Shown here in pieces: positions 45,906 to 54,890 of a DNA stretch of 64,000 nt (positions are counted from its first letter, which is position 1; the number at the start of each line of letters is the position of its first letter). The notes under the pieces are model-generated. The model did no database searches, was not told the origin of the DNA, and worked only from the letters and a program-made list of their open reading frames with translations. Origin of the DNA: Arthrobacter sp. 35W (lineage in GTDB: Bacteria; Actinomycetota; Actinomycetes; Actinomycetales; Micrococcaceae); contig NZ_KI519455.1 in NCBI RefSeq assembly GCF_000482545.1, positions 1,549,247 through 1,613,246 of the forward strand, in the 5' to 3' direction. The translations under genes and the position numbers were made by a program.

Positions 45906-45943
45906 GAGGCGGCGGCATGCAGACTCTAGGATGCCGCCGCCTC
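45906..45943 (-). terminator. Intercistronic hairpin (attenuator)
   Basis: Perfect 13-bp arms (45906-45918, 45931-45943) with a 12-base loop lie between the binding-protein stop and the permease start. It probably makes the binding protein more abundant than the permeases, by partial termination or by protecting the upstream mRNA. Confidence 0.7.
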
Positions 45944-45974
45944 GCCATTTATGGGATGCTGATTGCCAACCCCG

Positions 45975-47303
45975 CTAGTGCGCCGTATCCAGGTCCTTTT
46001 GGAGCAGGGACATGTAATCCTGGGCCGACGTCGAACCCGTCAGGAATGCGGCGGCGTAGTCCTTGGCATCCTGGGTGGCTTTCGCATTGAAAAGGGCCTC
46101 GAACCACAGAACGCTGCTCGTGGAAGCATCGATGCGCTTCTGAATGTCGGCTGTTATCGGCGGAACGGCGTCAACAGTTCCGTTGACCTTGAACCCGGAA
46201 AAGGTTCCGGAGTTCTGCAAGGAGTCGGCACCGTAATTGGTCGCGATGCACTTGATCCAGTCGCCGACCTTGGGGCCGTACATCTTGGGGTTCACCGATG
46301 TGGGGGATCCGGCATTGGCGGGGTACTCGTCGATTTTTCCCTTGCCGCCGCTGACCTCCGGGAAGGGCATGAACTGGGCTGCGTCGCCGATCTTGTTCTG
46401 CGCGGGATCGTTGACCTTGGCCAGGAGCCAGCTGCCCATGTACATCATGGCTGCCTGGCCGCTGAGGAACTGGTTGTTGGCAGTGTCATAGTCAATGCCG
46501 GAGACCCCCTCCGGGAAATACCCGGCCTTGGCCAGATCCTGGATGGCCTTGGCTGCCTCAACATACTTGGCATCGGTGAGCTTGGCCCGGCCCTCCTTGA
46601 CATCCAGCATCGCGTTCTGCCCAAGGGATCGGAACAGATAGGCTCCGATCCACCTGCTGATTGTCCAGCCCGTCTGCCCGGATGCAGTGATGGGTGTGAC
46701 TCCGGCCTTCTTCAACTTCTCCGAAGCGGCGGTCAGCTCCGACCATGTCGTGGGGACGGCTATGTTGTTGGCGTCGAAAATCTTCTTGTTGTACCAGATG
46801 CCCTCGATGTTGTACTGGAAGGGCAGCGAGGGAACGGTATCCGTGTACAGCTTCTTGAGTGTCGAGAGCGCTGACGGCGTGATCTGGTCGAGGATGCCGA
46901 GGTCCTTGAAAGTGCCCTCGACATCGAGGATCTGCCCATTCTTTTGGAGGTCTCCTCCCTTGTCGATGTATGAGTTCCCGGCGGCAAACATGACAGGGAG
47001 GGCATCCTGGCCGGCCAGCAGCTGGATCTTCTCCTGGATGCTGGCGCTTGGAGCCTGTTCAATCGACAGGGGGAGGCTCTGGCTCTGGGTGCTGCACTGC
47101 TTGTCGGCGAGCTTCTTCAGTTCCGCCGGCACTTGGGTGTTCTCTGTGGTGACAAGGATCGACAGCTTGGTGGCCGTGTCACCGCCAGCAGTGGGCTGGC
47201 TTCCGCTGGCCTGTGCGCAGCCGGAGAGCGCCAACACGGACACGCTCAGGCATGCCGTGACTGTGAGAGCGAGATTCCGGCGCCTCTTGACGTTCTTGAT
47301 CAC
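45975..47303 (-). CDS. Extracellular sugar-binding lipoprotein
   Basis: The 442-aa binding protein of the importer below it. The Sec signal peptide ends in lipobox LSGC. The mature part shows the type-1 sugar-binding pattern: PFQYNIEGIWYNKKIF, VPTTWSELTAASEKLKKAG and AAMMYMGSWLL. The start is GTG 47303 with AGGAG six bases upstream. Ligand unknown; the lactonase and hydroxyacid dehydrogenases suggest a sugar acid, lactone or an oligosaccharide of them. Confidence 0.93.
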   Translation of the reverse strand: MIKNVKRRRNLALTVTACLSVSVLALSGCAQASGSQPTAGGDTATKLSILVTTENTQVPAELKKLADKQCSTQSQSLPLSIEQAPSASIQEKIQLLAGQDALPVMFAAGNSYIDKGGDLQKNGQILDVEGTFKDLGILDQITPSALSTLKKLYTDTVPSLPFQYNIEGIWYNKKIFDANNIAVPTTWSELTAASEKLKKAGVTPITASGQTGWTISRWIGAYLFRSLGQNAMLDVKEGRAKLTDAKYVEAAKAIQDLAKAGYFPEGVSGIDYDTANNQFLSGQAAMMYMGSWLLAKVNDPAQNKIGDAAQFMPFPEVSGGKGKIDEYPANAGSPTSVNPKMYGPKVGDWIKCIATNYGADSLQNSGTFSGFKVNGTVDAVPPITADIQKRIDASTSSVLWFEALFNAKATQDAKDYAAAFLTGSTSAQDYMSLLQKDLDTAH

Positions 47304-47431
47304 AACTAACTCCTTTGTTATTGACTGTGAATTGGTTTCTGCCCGAATGCACCGGCGCCGTGATTTGGGCGCGCCGAAGGCACTTTTGGGCGTGGAGAAG
47401 TTTCTGTGTGGACTGGGTGGACCAGTTCCGG

Positions 47432-48823
47432 TTAGAGCGCCCGGCCGCGGAGTGTCTGGCCTACCGCCTCAAGGTTTTCCAGCGACATTTCGGAGTACTT
47501 GCGGGACAGGATGATCCCGTCGGCGCCCGCATCGAGCGCGGACGTAATGGAGTCGGCAATCTCGGCGGGACCAGTCTGCTTTACGTGGGGCGGGGTGGGG
47601 ACATTTACGTCAAGTCCGGGGTAGACCGACGCCTTGCCTCCGATTCCCCCCAGCGCACGGGCTGTCTCGCGGCGCACGTAGTCAGTCGACAGGCCCTGGG
47701 CCGGCAGGTCGTCAAAGGCGATTGCTTCCTCGTATCCCAACGTCTGCCGGTAGAGGTCGTAGATGGTTTGATCGTCAACGCCCCGGAAGATGCTTTGCTT
47801 CACCTCATTGATGTGGGCGTGCAGCCGGTATCCCGCGCAGTTGTTGTACATTACCGGCTTGATGAAGTCGGAGTAGTCGGCGATCTTGGTGAAGTCCATC
47901 TGGGCCCGGTAAAGAGGGGAGAAGGAATTGTGGTGCCAGACGTGCCATCCCACCTGGACCTGGGGGTTGAGGAACTTCACGGTGCCATAGATCCGCTTCT
48001 GAAGTTCCTCGTATCCCTCGTGCCACAGCTGCTCCCAGGCCATGATCTCCGGGTAGGTGAGCAGGAGCCTGAGGAACCGGACGAAACTTGAATCGCCGGG
48101 AGCCTTTGAATCATCGCCACCGCGCGCGAGCTCGTGCAGCTTGATGTACCCCTCGGCAGCCCTGCGGGAATCAATCCCCCTTCTCTCGCCGGCCGACACG
48201 CAGTGCGGACAGAAGCAGTACGGCTTCCCATCACGTGCGAAGCCGCCATTTTCAAGGACATTGCCGAGTGGACCGTTGCGTTCGGAGCCAAACATGATCC
48301 CGTCAAGGGCATAGCTCTTGACCTGGTCCTCCACGAGGCTGAGCCACCAATTGATGTATTCAGGGTTGCGCATGCAGGCGTACATGTCGGAGCGTCCCCA
48401 GGCGTCGTGCTGAAGCACTTTTGGCCAGTTGGGAACGTTCTTCGTCAGCCCGGAGTGCGAGTTCTCCAGGATGAACGAGAAGACCTTCATCCCGCGGTCC
48501 CTGGCCGAGGGGAGAACGGACTCCAGAACATCGAAGCCTTGGACTTCCCGATCCGCCGCCGGGAAGGGCTCCAGGACGGTGCCACGGTAGAACTCCCCAT
48601 GCTGTTGGACATAGGAACCTCCCCAGTGGTCGTCGGGACCATCCGGCCCGTGTCCGGGGTGGGGGCGTCCCAGGATCTGACGGCCCTGCAGACCTCTGTC
48701 GAATGCCTGGGTTGCCACAAACAGGGCGTTAACCTCTGCCTTTTGGGCCACGTCAAGGACACCCTCGACGCCTTCGTCTACGAACGATATTGCCCCAACC
48801 TGAATACCTACCAGTGGTCGCAC
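47432..48823 (-). CDS. Unknown TIM-barrel/glycoside-hydrolase-like protein, first gene of sugar operon
   Basis: A 463-aa soluble protein without signal peptide. Parts look like a GH-type barrel: FSFILENSHSG, the ALDGIMFGSERNGPL strand end with acidic residues, VGWHVWHHNSFSP and GADGIILSRKY near the end. A CFCPHC motif (around residue 205) resembles those in putative glycosyl-hydrolase-like families and may bind metal. I cannot name the family. GTG 48823 has GAGGAG upstream. Being first in an importer operon and cytoplasmic, it may process the imported sugar. It could also be an isomerase-like barrel. Confidence 0.8.
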   Translation of the reverse strand: MRPLVGIQVGAISFVDEGVEGVLDVAQKAEVNALFVATQAFDRGLQGRQILGRPHPGHGPDGPDDHWGGSYVQQHGEFYRGTVLEPFPAADREVQGFDVLESVLPSARDRGMKVFSFILENSHSGLTKNVPNWPKVLQHDAWGRSDMYACMRNPEYINWWLSLVEDQVKSYALDGIMFGSERNGPLGNVLENGGFARDGKPYCFCPHCVSAGERRGIDSRRAAEGYIKLHELARGGDDSKAPGDSSFVRFLRLLLTYPEIMAWEQLWHEGYEELQKRIYGTVKFLNPQVQVGWHVWHHNSFSPLYRAQMDFTKIADYSDFIKPVMYNNCAGYRLHAHINEVKQSIFRGVDDQTIYDLYRQTLGYEEAIAFDDLPAQGLSTDYVRRETARALGGIGGKASVYPGLDVNVPTPPHVKQTGPAEIADSITSALDAGADGIILSRKYSEMSLENLEAVGQTLRGRAL

Positions 48824-48884
48824 TTGATCTCCTCTTGGACGTTCACGTGTGAAGCATCAGGGGCGCGCCGTCGACTTCTGGATC

Positions 48885-48914
48885 AGACTAGGCCGCTGCC
48901 TTGAAACGTGTCAA
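48885..48914 (-). promoter_or_regulatory. Promoter with overlapping operator O1
   Basis: On the minus strand, TTGACA (48914-48909) and TAGTCT (48890-48885) are 18 bp apart, a good sigma-A-type promoter 60 bp before the GTG at 48823. The -35 box is half of a near-palindrome, TTGAAACGTGTCAA (48901-48914, one mismatch) with a central CG as in LacI-family sites, so binding would block transcription. Confidence 0.65.
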
Positions 48915-49052
48915 TGGTTGGTCGTGCATTAATTTGAATTTCATCCACAACCATCGGATCCCGAATCCGACTAGGAAAGTGGGGGCGGTGCACATGCCGA
49001 GAATCGCGTCCCATGTGGTGGTTTCTGCCGGCAACTTTCAACGCCGCCACCC

Positions 49053-49066
49053 TTGACACGTGTCAA
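49053..49066. promoter_or_regulatory. Operator O2, perfect palindrome
   Basis: TTGACACGTGTCAA is perfectly symmetric (extended to 16 bp with flanking C/G, 49052-49067) and almost the same as O1, 152 bp away. The regulator is not encoded in the window. The pair could allow DNA looping. Confidence 0.6.
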
Positions 49067-49155
49067 GTGAACGGTAAGAATTGGGGCGGTCCGCGGCACG
49101 ACGCAGCAATTCCAGGAAGAGGGTGCGGATCAGGATCCACGGCCCCACCACCGCT

Positions 49156-49201
49156 GGGTTCCGACGGGCCGGCCCACCGGGTTTCGACGGGCCAGCCCGC
49201 C
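49156..49201. repeat. 23-bp tandem repeat
   Basis: GGGTTCCGACGGGCCGGCC-type units at 49156-49178 and 49179-49201 differ at a few positions. They lie in the gap at the end of the big operon and may act in its termination. Confidence 0.65.
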
Positions 49202-49207
49202 GGGGCC

Positions 49208-50446
49208 CTATCGCTTTTCGCGGGGCCCGGCGGGGTAGCCGTTGCGGCGGCTGGCGATGGCAACGGCCAGGGCCGCCGCCGCCGGGATGGCAGCGGCGAG
49301 GGGCACCAGCAGGGCGCCGGCGGTGGTCAGCGCGACGGCACCGTAGACGGCCCCGACGGCGATGCCGAGCTGGATGGTGACGACGGTGAGCCCGTTGGCG
49401 GCGTCCCGGTGCTCGCCGCCCGCGCGCAGGATCGCCGCCTGGTTGTAGATGCCCATGGCTCCAAACGCTGCGCCCCACACGGCCATCAGGGCCAGATTGC
49501 CCACCAGCGTGCCGCCCAGCACCGGCAGGAGCACGAAGGCGGCCACCAGGACGGCGACGGCAGCGAGCAGGGAGCGCCGCGGCCAGGAATCGGCGGTGAT
49601 GCCGGCAATCCAGATGCCGACCAGGCCGAACGCTCCGACCACCGACAGCGAGATGCCGGTGGTGGAGCCGGGCAGGCCCGAGGCCGCGATGAAGGGGGCG
49701 ATGTAGGTGAAGAGCGTGAAGTGGGCCAGCAATAGCAGGGGCCAGGCCGTGGCAACGGCGATGACCCCCGGCTGCGCCAGCGCGCCGCGCAGGGACGGGG
49801 CCGCCTTGCCGGCGCTGTGCGGGACGGCGGGCAGGAGGTACGCGGCCAGCAGGGCCAGAAGGCCGGCGACCCCGGCCAGGACCAGGAAGGAGGTGCGCCA
49901 GGACAGTGCCGTGCCCATCATGGTGCCGATGGGGGCGCCGATGGCCATGGCGATGCTGTTGCCGCTGAACACGATCGCCATCCCCTTTCCCACGGAACGG
50001 GCCGGCACGATCCGGGCCACGTAGGGCGCCATCGTGGACCAGAGCAGCCCGTGGGCCACTCCGCCGAGCAGCCGGGCGCCGACGGCGAGGCCCAGGTTCG
50101 GCGCCAGGGCCAGCAGCACATTGCTCAGGGCAAAGGCGAGCACAGTGGCGATCAGCAGGCCCTTGCGGGGGACCCGGCTGGAGAGGAAGCGGGACAGCGG
50201 GAGCGCCGTGACGACGATGACGGCGGCATAGGCCGCGGTCAGTGAGCCGACGGCGGATTCCTCCACGCCCAGGTCATGGCTGATCTGCGGCAGGAGCCCG
50301 GAGGGCAGCAGTTCGGTGGTGACGGCGGTGAAGCCGATGGCCGCCAGGACCAGCAGCCCGGCCCAGGGAATCCGCGCGGGCGTCGGCGTTGATGTGGAGG
50401 TTGGTGGCGGTGCGGGTGCGGCGATGCCGGAGGATTCGTGCGTCAA
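49208..50446 (-). CDS. MFS transporter (DHA1/AraJ-like efflux type)
   Basis: A 412-aa carrier with twelve spans. Near residue 55 is FTAVTTELLPSGLLPQ, typical of the sugar-efflux/drug branch, followed by a loop 2-3 motif SSRVPRKGLLI. TTG 50446 is the start, with AGGAGC six bases upstream; a longer frame to 50542 has no support. It ends the operon, 116 bp after the UPF0303 gene, and may export a sugar product or toxic intermediate. Confidence 0.88.
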   Translation of the reverse strand: MTHESSGIAAPAPPPTSTSTPTPARIPWAGLLVLAAIGFTAVTTELLPSGLLPQISHDLGVEESAVGSLTAAYAAVIVVTALPLSRFLSSRVPRKGLLIATVLAFALSNVLLALAPNLGLAVGARLLGGVAHGLLWSTMAPYVARIVPARSVGKGMAIVFSGNSIAMAIGAPIGTMMGTALSWRTSFLVLAGVAGLLALLAAYLLPAVPHSAGKAAPSLRGALAQPGVIAVATAWPLLLLAHFTLFTYIAPFIAASGLPGSTTGISLSVVGAFGLVGIWIAGITADSWPRRSLLAAVAVLVAAFVLLPVLGGTLVGNLALMAVWGAAFGAMGIYNQAAILRAGGEHRDAANGLTVVTIQLGIAVGAVYGAVALTTAGALLVPLAAAIPAAAALAVAIASRRNGYPAGPREKR

Positions 50447-50562
50447 TCGGTGCTCCTGAAAATCTGGTGGGGGTGTTCTCCGGCGGGCATGGCAGCATCG
50501 GCCGGCGTCGTTGATCCCGGCGTCCATGCCCACGCCAGCCACGCTGCGTATGCCGACGCCAA

Positions 50563-51030
50563 CTATGCGGCCAGGTAGCTCCTGATGGACTGCACCACCA
50601 GTTGGTGGTCCTCATCGGAGGCCAGTCCGGAAACGGTGATGGCACCGACAACGCCTGCCCCCTGCACCCGGATCGGGAAGGAGCCGCCCGCCAAGGTGTA
50701 GTCCGCCGGAGCAAGCCACCCACCCTGTGTCGGGTCGAAGTCCTTGAACTGCTCAGCGAGAAGGGCCGTGCTGTGTTCGAAACGCAGGGTGGTTGCCGAT
50801 TTGCGGCGGATCCATTCCTCCTGGTCGGAGGTGGCCCCCGGCAGCACGCAGCGGAACAGGACAATGTTGTGGCGGCGGATGTCGATCGCTACGCCATGGC
50901 CGCCGGCAATGGCGCGGTTGGCGATGAGCGAACCGAGGCGCCAGGCGTCATGGTTGTCGAAGCTTGGGAAGACCAATTCGTCTTCGTGCTGGCGCAGTTC
51001 GGCGATCCGGGGTGGGGAGGGTTCAGTCAT
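50563..51030 (-). CDS. UPF0303 / GlcG-like (DUF336) family protein
   Basis: A 155-aa protein with the pattern GHGVAIDIRRHN, WIRRKSATTLRFEHST and LAGGSFPIRVQGAGVVGAITVSGL. Relatives of this fold (HbpS, GlcG) bind haem or other small ligands; the job in a sugar operon is unknown. It starts two bases after the upstream dehydrogenase stop. Confidence 0.85.
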   Translation of the reverse strand: MTEPSPPRIAELRQHEDELVFPSFDNHDAWRLGSLIANRAIAGGHGVAIDIRRHNIVLFRCVLPGATSDQEEWIRRKSATTLRFEHSTALLAEQFKDFDPTQGGWLAPADYTLAGGSFPIRVQGAGVVGAITVSGLASDEDHQLVVQSIRSYLAA

Positions 51031-51032
51031 GG

Positions 51033-52058
51033 TCAATGCCCTGCAATGGCGGTGTCGGCAGCGTAGCTGAGCCCGATCTGGCGGCGGATCTCATCCATGG
51101 CGGCCATGATGGCGATGCTCTCGTGCGGTGGGAGGATGGTGCCCGCGGTGGCGCCCTCCCTGACCAGGCGTTCCGTCTCCGCCGCCTGGAACTGCATCCC
51201 TCTGCCGGCAACCGGCTCATCGAACCTCTCCAGGACCGTTCCCTCGGAATTGAAGACGGTGAAGGGCGTCGGGGCGTACCAGGTGGCCTCGATCTCGATC
51301 CACCCGTCCGTCCCGATGACCACGGCCCGGTTGGGCCCTGCGGCATCCAGTTGGCAGTCCAGGATGGCCTGCTGCCCGTTGGCGTAGTCGAAGACCGCCG
51401 CGGTCTGGCGGTCCACACCCGTTGCCGTCATGGCGGCGCTGGCCCGGATGGTGTCCGGAGCACCGAAGATGTCAAAGGCAAAGGAGATGGGGTAGACACC
51501 GAGGTCCAGCAACGCGCCGCCGCCCAACGCGGGATCGTTCAACCGGTGCGCGGGATCCTTGGGGAGGTTCTGGTTGTGGCTGGCCAGCACCTTGCGGACC
51601 TCGCCAATCGTGCCTGCCCCGATGATTTCGCGGAGGCGGATCATATGCGGGAGGAAGCGGCTCCACATGGCCTCCAGAGCCACCAGGCCCTTCGCCTCGG
51701 CAAGCTCAACGATGTCCTGCGCTTCGCGGGCGTTGATGGTGAACGCCTTCTCCACTAGCACGTGCTTGCCGGCATTGAGCGCGAGCAGCGCGTTCTCGTG
51801 GTGGAACGGGTGAGGTGTGGCAATGTACACGACGTCCACGGCCGGGTCCGCAACCAGGGCTTCGTAGCTGCCATGGACGCCGGGAATGCCGTACTTTTCC
51901 CCGAACGCCGTGCTCGATTCAGCGGTGCGCGACCCTACGGCCTGGACCGTGAAACCGCTCTCGATGAGGTCCTGTGTCTGCAGACCGGCAATGAAGCCGG
52001 TGCCGAGGATTCCCCAGCGGAGTCGTCCATCGGAAGTGCCCTTGGGAAGGTTGCTCAC
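51033..52058 (-). CDS. Gfo/Idh/MocA-family dehydrogenase (EKA variant)
   Basis: A 341-aa dehydrogenase. The Rossmann motif is GILGTGFIAG. The family EKP is EKA (HVLVEKAFTINA), as in the dihydrodiol-dehydrogenase-like branch. The substrate side has ALEAMWSRFLPHM and GGGALLDLGVYP. GTG 52058 follows AAAGGA. It is the fourth Gfo/Idh/MocA gene of the operon; the Lys of EK(P/A) is kept, so it should be active. Confidence 0.9.
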   Translation of the reverse strand: MSNLPKGTSDGRLRWGILGTGFIAGLQTQDLIESGFTVQAVGSRTAESSTAFGEKYGIPGVHGSYEALVADPAVDVVYIATPHPFHHENALLALNAGKHVLVEKAFTINAREAQDIVELAEAKGLVALEAMWSRFLPHMIRLREIIGAGTIGEVRKVLASHNQNLPKDPAHRLNDPALGGGALLDLGVYPISFAFDIFGAPDTIRASAAMTATGVDRQTAAVFDYANGQQAILDCQLDAAGPNRAVVIGTDGWIEIEATWYAPTPFTVFNSEGTVLERFDEPVAGRGMQFQAAETERLVREGATAGTILPPHESIAIMAAMDEIRRQIGLSYAADTAIAGH

Positions 52059-52059
52059 G

Positions 52060-52968
52060 TTAGTCCTTTGAAGTTTCGGAATTGCTGAACGGATAGGCAA
52101 CGTAGGCGAACCCGGTGGAATCGGGCGACCAGCTGTTGACGTTGAGGGTACCCTGCCCGCCGAAGAGTGGCCACGTATGCAGCGGTGCGGCCCAGTCGGC
52201 GGTGGAGACCAGCACGACGTCGACAGCCAGATCGGCGGGATGGCCCACCGTGCCGGCCGGGAACCGGATGTAGCTGGCCAACGCTTCGTCGGGGGAGAGA
52301 TGGGGGAACCAGTCGACGGTTCCACTGGAAAGGAGTCGTTCCGCCGGGGCGCCGTTGGAAGTGTGGAGCCTGGCAAGCTGGGCATGGCCCGGCTCCTCGG
52401 TGAAGGCCTCGGTGTTGAAGTACAGCCACTCGCCGTCGGGGGAGTACTCGGGCCCGTCGCAGTGGCCGTCGACATCCAGCCTTGTGGTGGCGCCGCCGCC
52501 GGCCGGAATCGTCATGAGCCTGCCCGGCTGGGTGAAGTTGCCGCCGTCGATTCCAACGTAGGCAAGTTCGCCACCGTCCGGGCTGACGCCGTGGAGGAAA
52601 TGGAAGCTGCCGTCGTCGTCTGTGATGCGGTCGGCCTGGCCACCGCCCAGCGGCGCACGGTAGATGTGGCCGTCGTTCGCCGAGAGGTAGATGTCCCTGC
52701 CATCGGGTGCCAGCACGTGGTCGTTGTTCAGGTCCGGAATGCCGGTGAGGGGGACCTGGACCAATTCGTTTCCGGGAACGGACTCTTCCTCTGGAACAGC
52801 CAGGGTCCACAGCTTCCCATCCCCGTTGAGGATGAGCGAGCCGCCGTCGAGGGTCCAGTTCGGTGCCTCCAGCAGGATCTCATCACTCGCGTAGACCAGT
52901 GTGGATTCCCCGGTGGCGGAGGCGATCCAGACCTCGCAGCGCTGGCCGGGTTGAAGGGTCCGGTTCAT
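52060..52968 (-). CDS. TolB-like beta-propeller protein
   Basis: A 302-aa protein of repeated beta strands with SPDG/APDG turns (LAPDGRDIYLSANDG, VSPDGGELAYVG, YSPDGEWLYFN, WSPDSTGFAYV), a WD40-like/TolB-type propeller. There is no signal peptide, so it acts in the cytoplasm. Its start overlaps the DUF1080 gene end by four bases. A role in binding or hydrolysing a glycoside is possible but unproven. Confidence 0.82.
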   Translation of the reverse strand: MNRTLQPGQRCEVWIASATGESTLVYASDEILLEAPNWTLDGGSLILNGDGKLWTLAVPEEESVPGNELVQVPLTGIPDLNNDHVLAPDGRDIYLSANDGHIYRAPLGGGQADRITDDDGSFHFLHGVSPDGGELAYVGIDGGNFTQPGRLMTIPAGGGATTRLDVDGHCDGPEYSPDGEWLYFNTEAFTEEPGHAQLARLHTSNGAPAERLLSSGTVDWFPHLSPDEALASYIRFPAGTVGHPADLAVDVVLVSTADWAAPLHTWPLFGGQGTLNVNSWSPDSTGFAYVAYPFSNSETSKD

Positions 52969-53858
52969 GTGTGGTCCTCTCCGGAAGCTGATGTGAGATC
53001 TTTGATGCGGATGTTGCGCCATCGGCATTGGGCTCCGACGCCCCAGCGGGCCTCGCCGAAATGGGCGTCGTTGTCGTGCACTTCCAGGGCTATGTGCCCG
53101 CGCTCGCCGAGAACCGCCAAGACGGCGTCGGCGTCGTAATCGGGGGACTGCAGGGCGGCGGTGTCGAGCTCGGCGATCTTGAGCCCGTTGACCCAGGTGG
53201 TGATGACGGGCAGAGGCCCCACGCACCGGATCCGCAGTTCATTCCAGTCGTCCCACCGCCAGACGTCCAGGAAATCGTCGACGTCGGCGGCGTGGGTGAG
53301 CCGGGCACGCTTCTCCTCCGTGACGGGTTCCACAGATGTTGAAGGGTCATCGGCGACGAGCCCGATCGGCTGGCCGCCGGCGTCCCGGGCCACGTCGACG
53401 GCGAACGGAACTGCGGAGAAGCTCGCCAGCCCGTTGCCGAAGAAGCCGCCGATGCCGCCGGAGGGGCGGTGGTCGACCAACACCTGGAAGCCCTCCCAGC
53501 TGTCCCGCTGGCGCCTGACCATCACGCCCGTGTCCGCCGGCCAATCGTGGCGCATGTCCAGCACCAGCTCGAAATCCCCATAGGCCTGCTCGCTGACCAG
53601 GTAGCCGCCGTAGCCGCTGCCGGGCGCATCCTGTTCGCCGATGAGGACGCCGTCGGACACGAACCAGCGCGCAGGGTGCAGCTCGGGCTCAACAGGGCGC
53701 TGAAGGCCCATCGCGTCAAAGTGCTCCAAGACCGAGGGGCCGCCGGGGAAGACGGTCCCGTAGATGCGTGGAACGGCGCGCCAACCGGCCAGGCTGGCGC
53801 CGTCGAACAGCGCAACGAATCCATTTTCGTCCCGGGTGTCGGGAGCTGTTGAGCCCAT
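52965..53858 (-). CDS. DUF1080 protein (3-keto-disaccharide hydrolase family)
   Basis: A 297-aa jelly-roll protein: NGFVALFDGASLAGWRAVP at the start, WFVSDGVLIGEQ, YGDFELVLDMRHDW, DTGVMVRR and, at the end, GHIALEVHDNDAHFG. Members are described as 3-keto-glycoside hydrolases. Here, beside sugar dehydrogenases and TIM-barrel isomerases, hydrolysis of an oxidised glycoside is the natural reading. It has no signal peptide, unlike many relatives in Bacteroidetes, so the reaction would be intracellular. ATG 53858 is the start. Confidence 0.87.
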   Translation of the reverse strand: MGSTAPDTRDENGFVALFDGASLAGWRAVPRIYGTVFPGGPSVLEHFDAMGLQRPVEPELHPARWFVSDGVLIGEQDAPGSGYGGYLVSEQAYGDFELVLDMRHDWPADTGVMVRRQRDSWEGFQVLVDHRPSGGIGGFFGNGLASFSAVPFAVDVARDAGGQPIGLVADDPSTSVEPVTEEKRARLTHAADVDDFLDVWRWDDWNELRIRCVGPLPVITTWVNGLKIAELDTAALQSPDYDADAVLAVLGERGHIALEVHDNDAHFGEARWGVGAQCRWRNIRIKDLTSASGEDHT

Positions 53859-53878
53859 GGGTGGAATTTCCGCTCTGC

Positions 53879-54880
53879 TTAGGCCTGGTTGGAGAAGGCG
53901 GCGTCGAAGGAGGTCTGCGAGGCCGGGAAGTCGAACTTCTTCAGCGCGGCCAGGGCCTCGGGTGCCCCGTGCAGGCGGTCCATGCCGGCGTCCTCCCACT
54001 CGATGGAGATGGGGCCCTCGTAGCCGATGGCCGTCAGGGCACGGAAGGAGGATTCCCAGGGAACATCCCCGCGTCCGGCGGAGACGAAGTCCCAGCCGCG
54101 GCGCGGATCGCCCCAGGGCAGGTGCGAGCCCAGCACGGTGTTGCGGCCGGTCATGCGGACCTTGGTGTCCTTGCAGTCCACGTGGTAGATCCGGTCCTTG
54201 AAGTCCCAGATGAAGGACACCGGATCGATGCCCTGCCACATGAAGTGCGAGGGGTCCCAGTTCAGCCCAAACGCGGGCCGGTGGCCGATGGCCTCCAGCG
54301 TGCGCACGGTGGTCCAGTAGTCGTAGGCGATCTCGGAGGGGTGCACCTCGTGGGCGAAGCGGACCCCGCATTCGTCAAAGACGTCCAGGATCGGGTTCCA
54401 GCGGTCGGCGAAGTCCTGGTAGCCGGCGTCGATCACGGATTCCGGCACGGGCGGGAACATGGCCACGTACTGCCAGATGGAGGAGCCGGTGAAACCGACG
54501 ACGGTGTCCACGCCCAGCTTCTTGGCCAGCCGGGCGGTCAGCTTCATTTCTTCGGCGGCGCGGGTGCGCACGCCCTCGGGGTCGCCGTCGCCCCACACCA
54601 TGGTGCCGACGATCGCCTGGTGGCGGAAGTCGATGGGGGAGTCGCAGACGGCCTGGCCGGTGAGGTGGTTGGAGATGGCCCAGACCTTCAGGCCGTGCTT
54701 TTCCAGCACGGCCAGCTTGGACTCGACGTAGCCGGGCTCGTCCCAGCGCCAGGGGTCCAGGTGGTCCCCGGAGCAGGCAATTTCCAGGCCGTCATAGCCC
54801 CAGCCGGCGGCAAGGGCAGCCACTTCTTCGAAGGGGAGGTCGGCCCACTGGCCGGTGAACAGGGTGTACGGGCGGGGCAT
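53879..54880 (-). CDS. Sugar phosphate isomerase/epimerase-family TIM barrel
   Basis: A 333-aa AP-endonuclease-2-like barrel. Metal ligands are apparent in HEVHPSEIAYD (Glu), GLNWDPSHFMW (Asp, His), HVDCKD and the final SIEWED. The N-terminus YTLFTGQWADLPFEEVA is typical of a group found beside GYAFMG-type dehydrogenases, as here. It may epimerise or eliminate on a 3-keto sugar. ATG 54880 has AAGGA upstream. Confidence 0.9.
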   Translation of the reverse strand: MPRPYTLFTGQWADLPFEEVAALAAGWGYDGLEIACSGDHLDPWRWDEPGYVESKLAVLEKHGLKVWAISNHLTGQAVCDSPIDFRHQAIVGTMVWGDGDPEGVRTRAAEEMKLTARLAKKLGVDTVVGFTGSSIWQYVAMFPPVPESVIDAGYQDFADRWNPILDVFDECGVRFAHEVHPSEIAYDYWTTVRTLEAIGHRPAFGLNWDPSHFMWQGIDPVSFIWDFKDRIYHVDCKDTKVRMTGRNTVLGSHLPWGDPRRGWDFVSAGRGDVPWESSFRALTAIGYEGPISIEWEDAGMDRLHGAPEALAALKKFDFPASQTSFDAAFSNQA

Positions 54881-54890
54881 GGAGAGTTCC

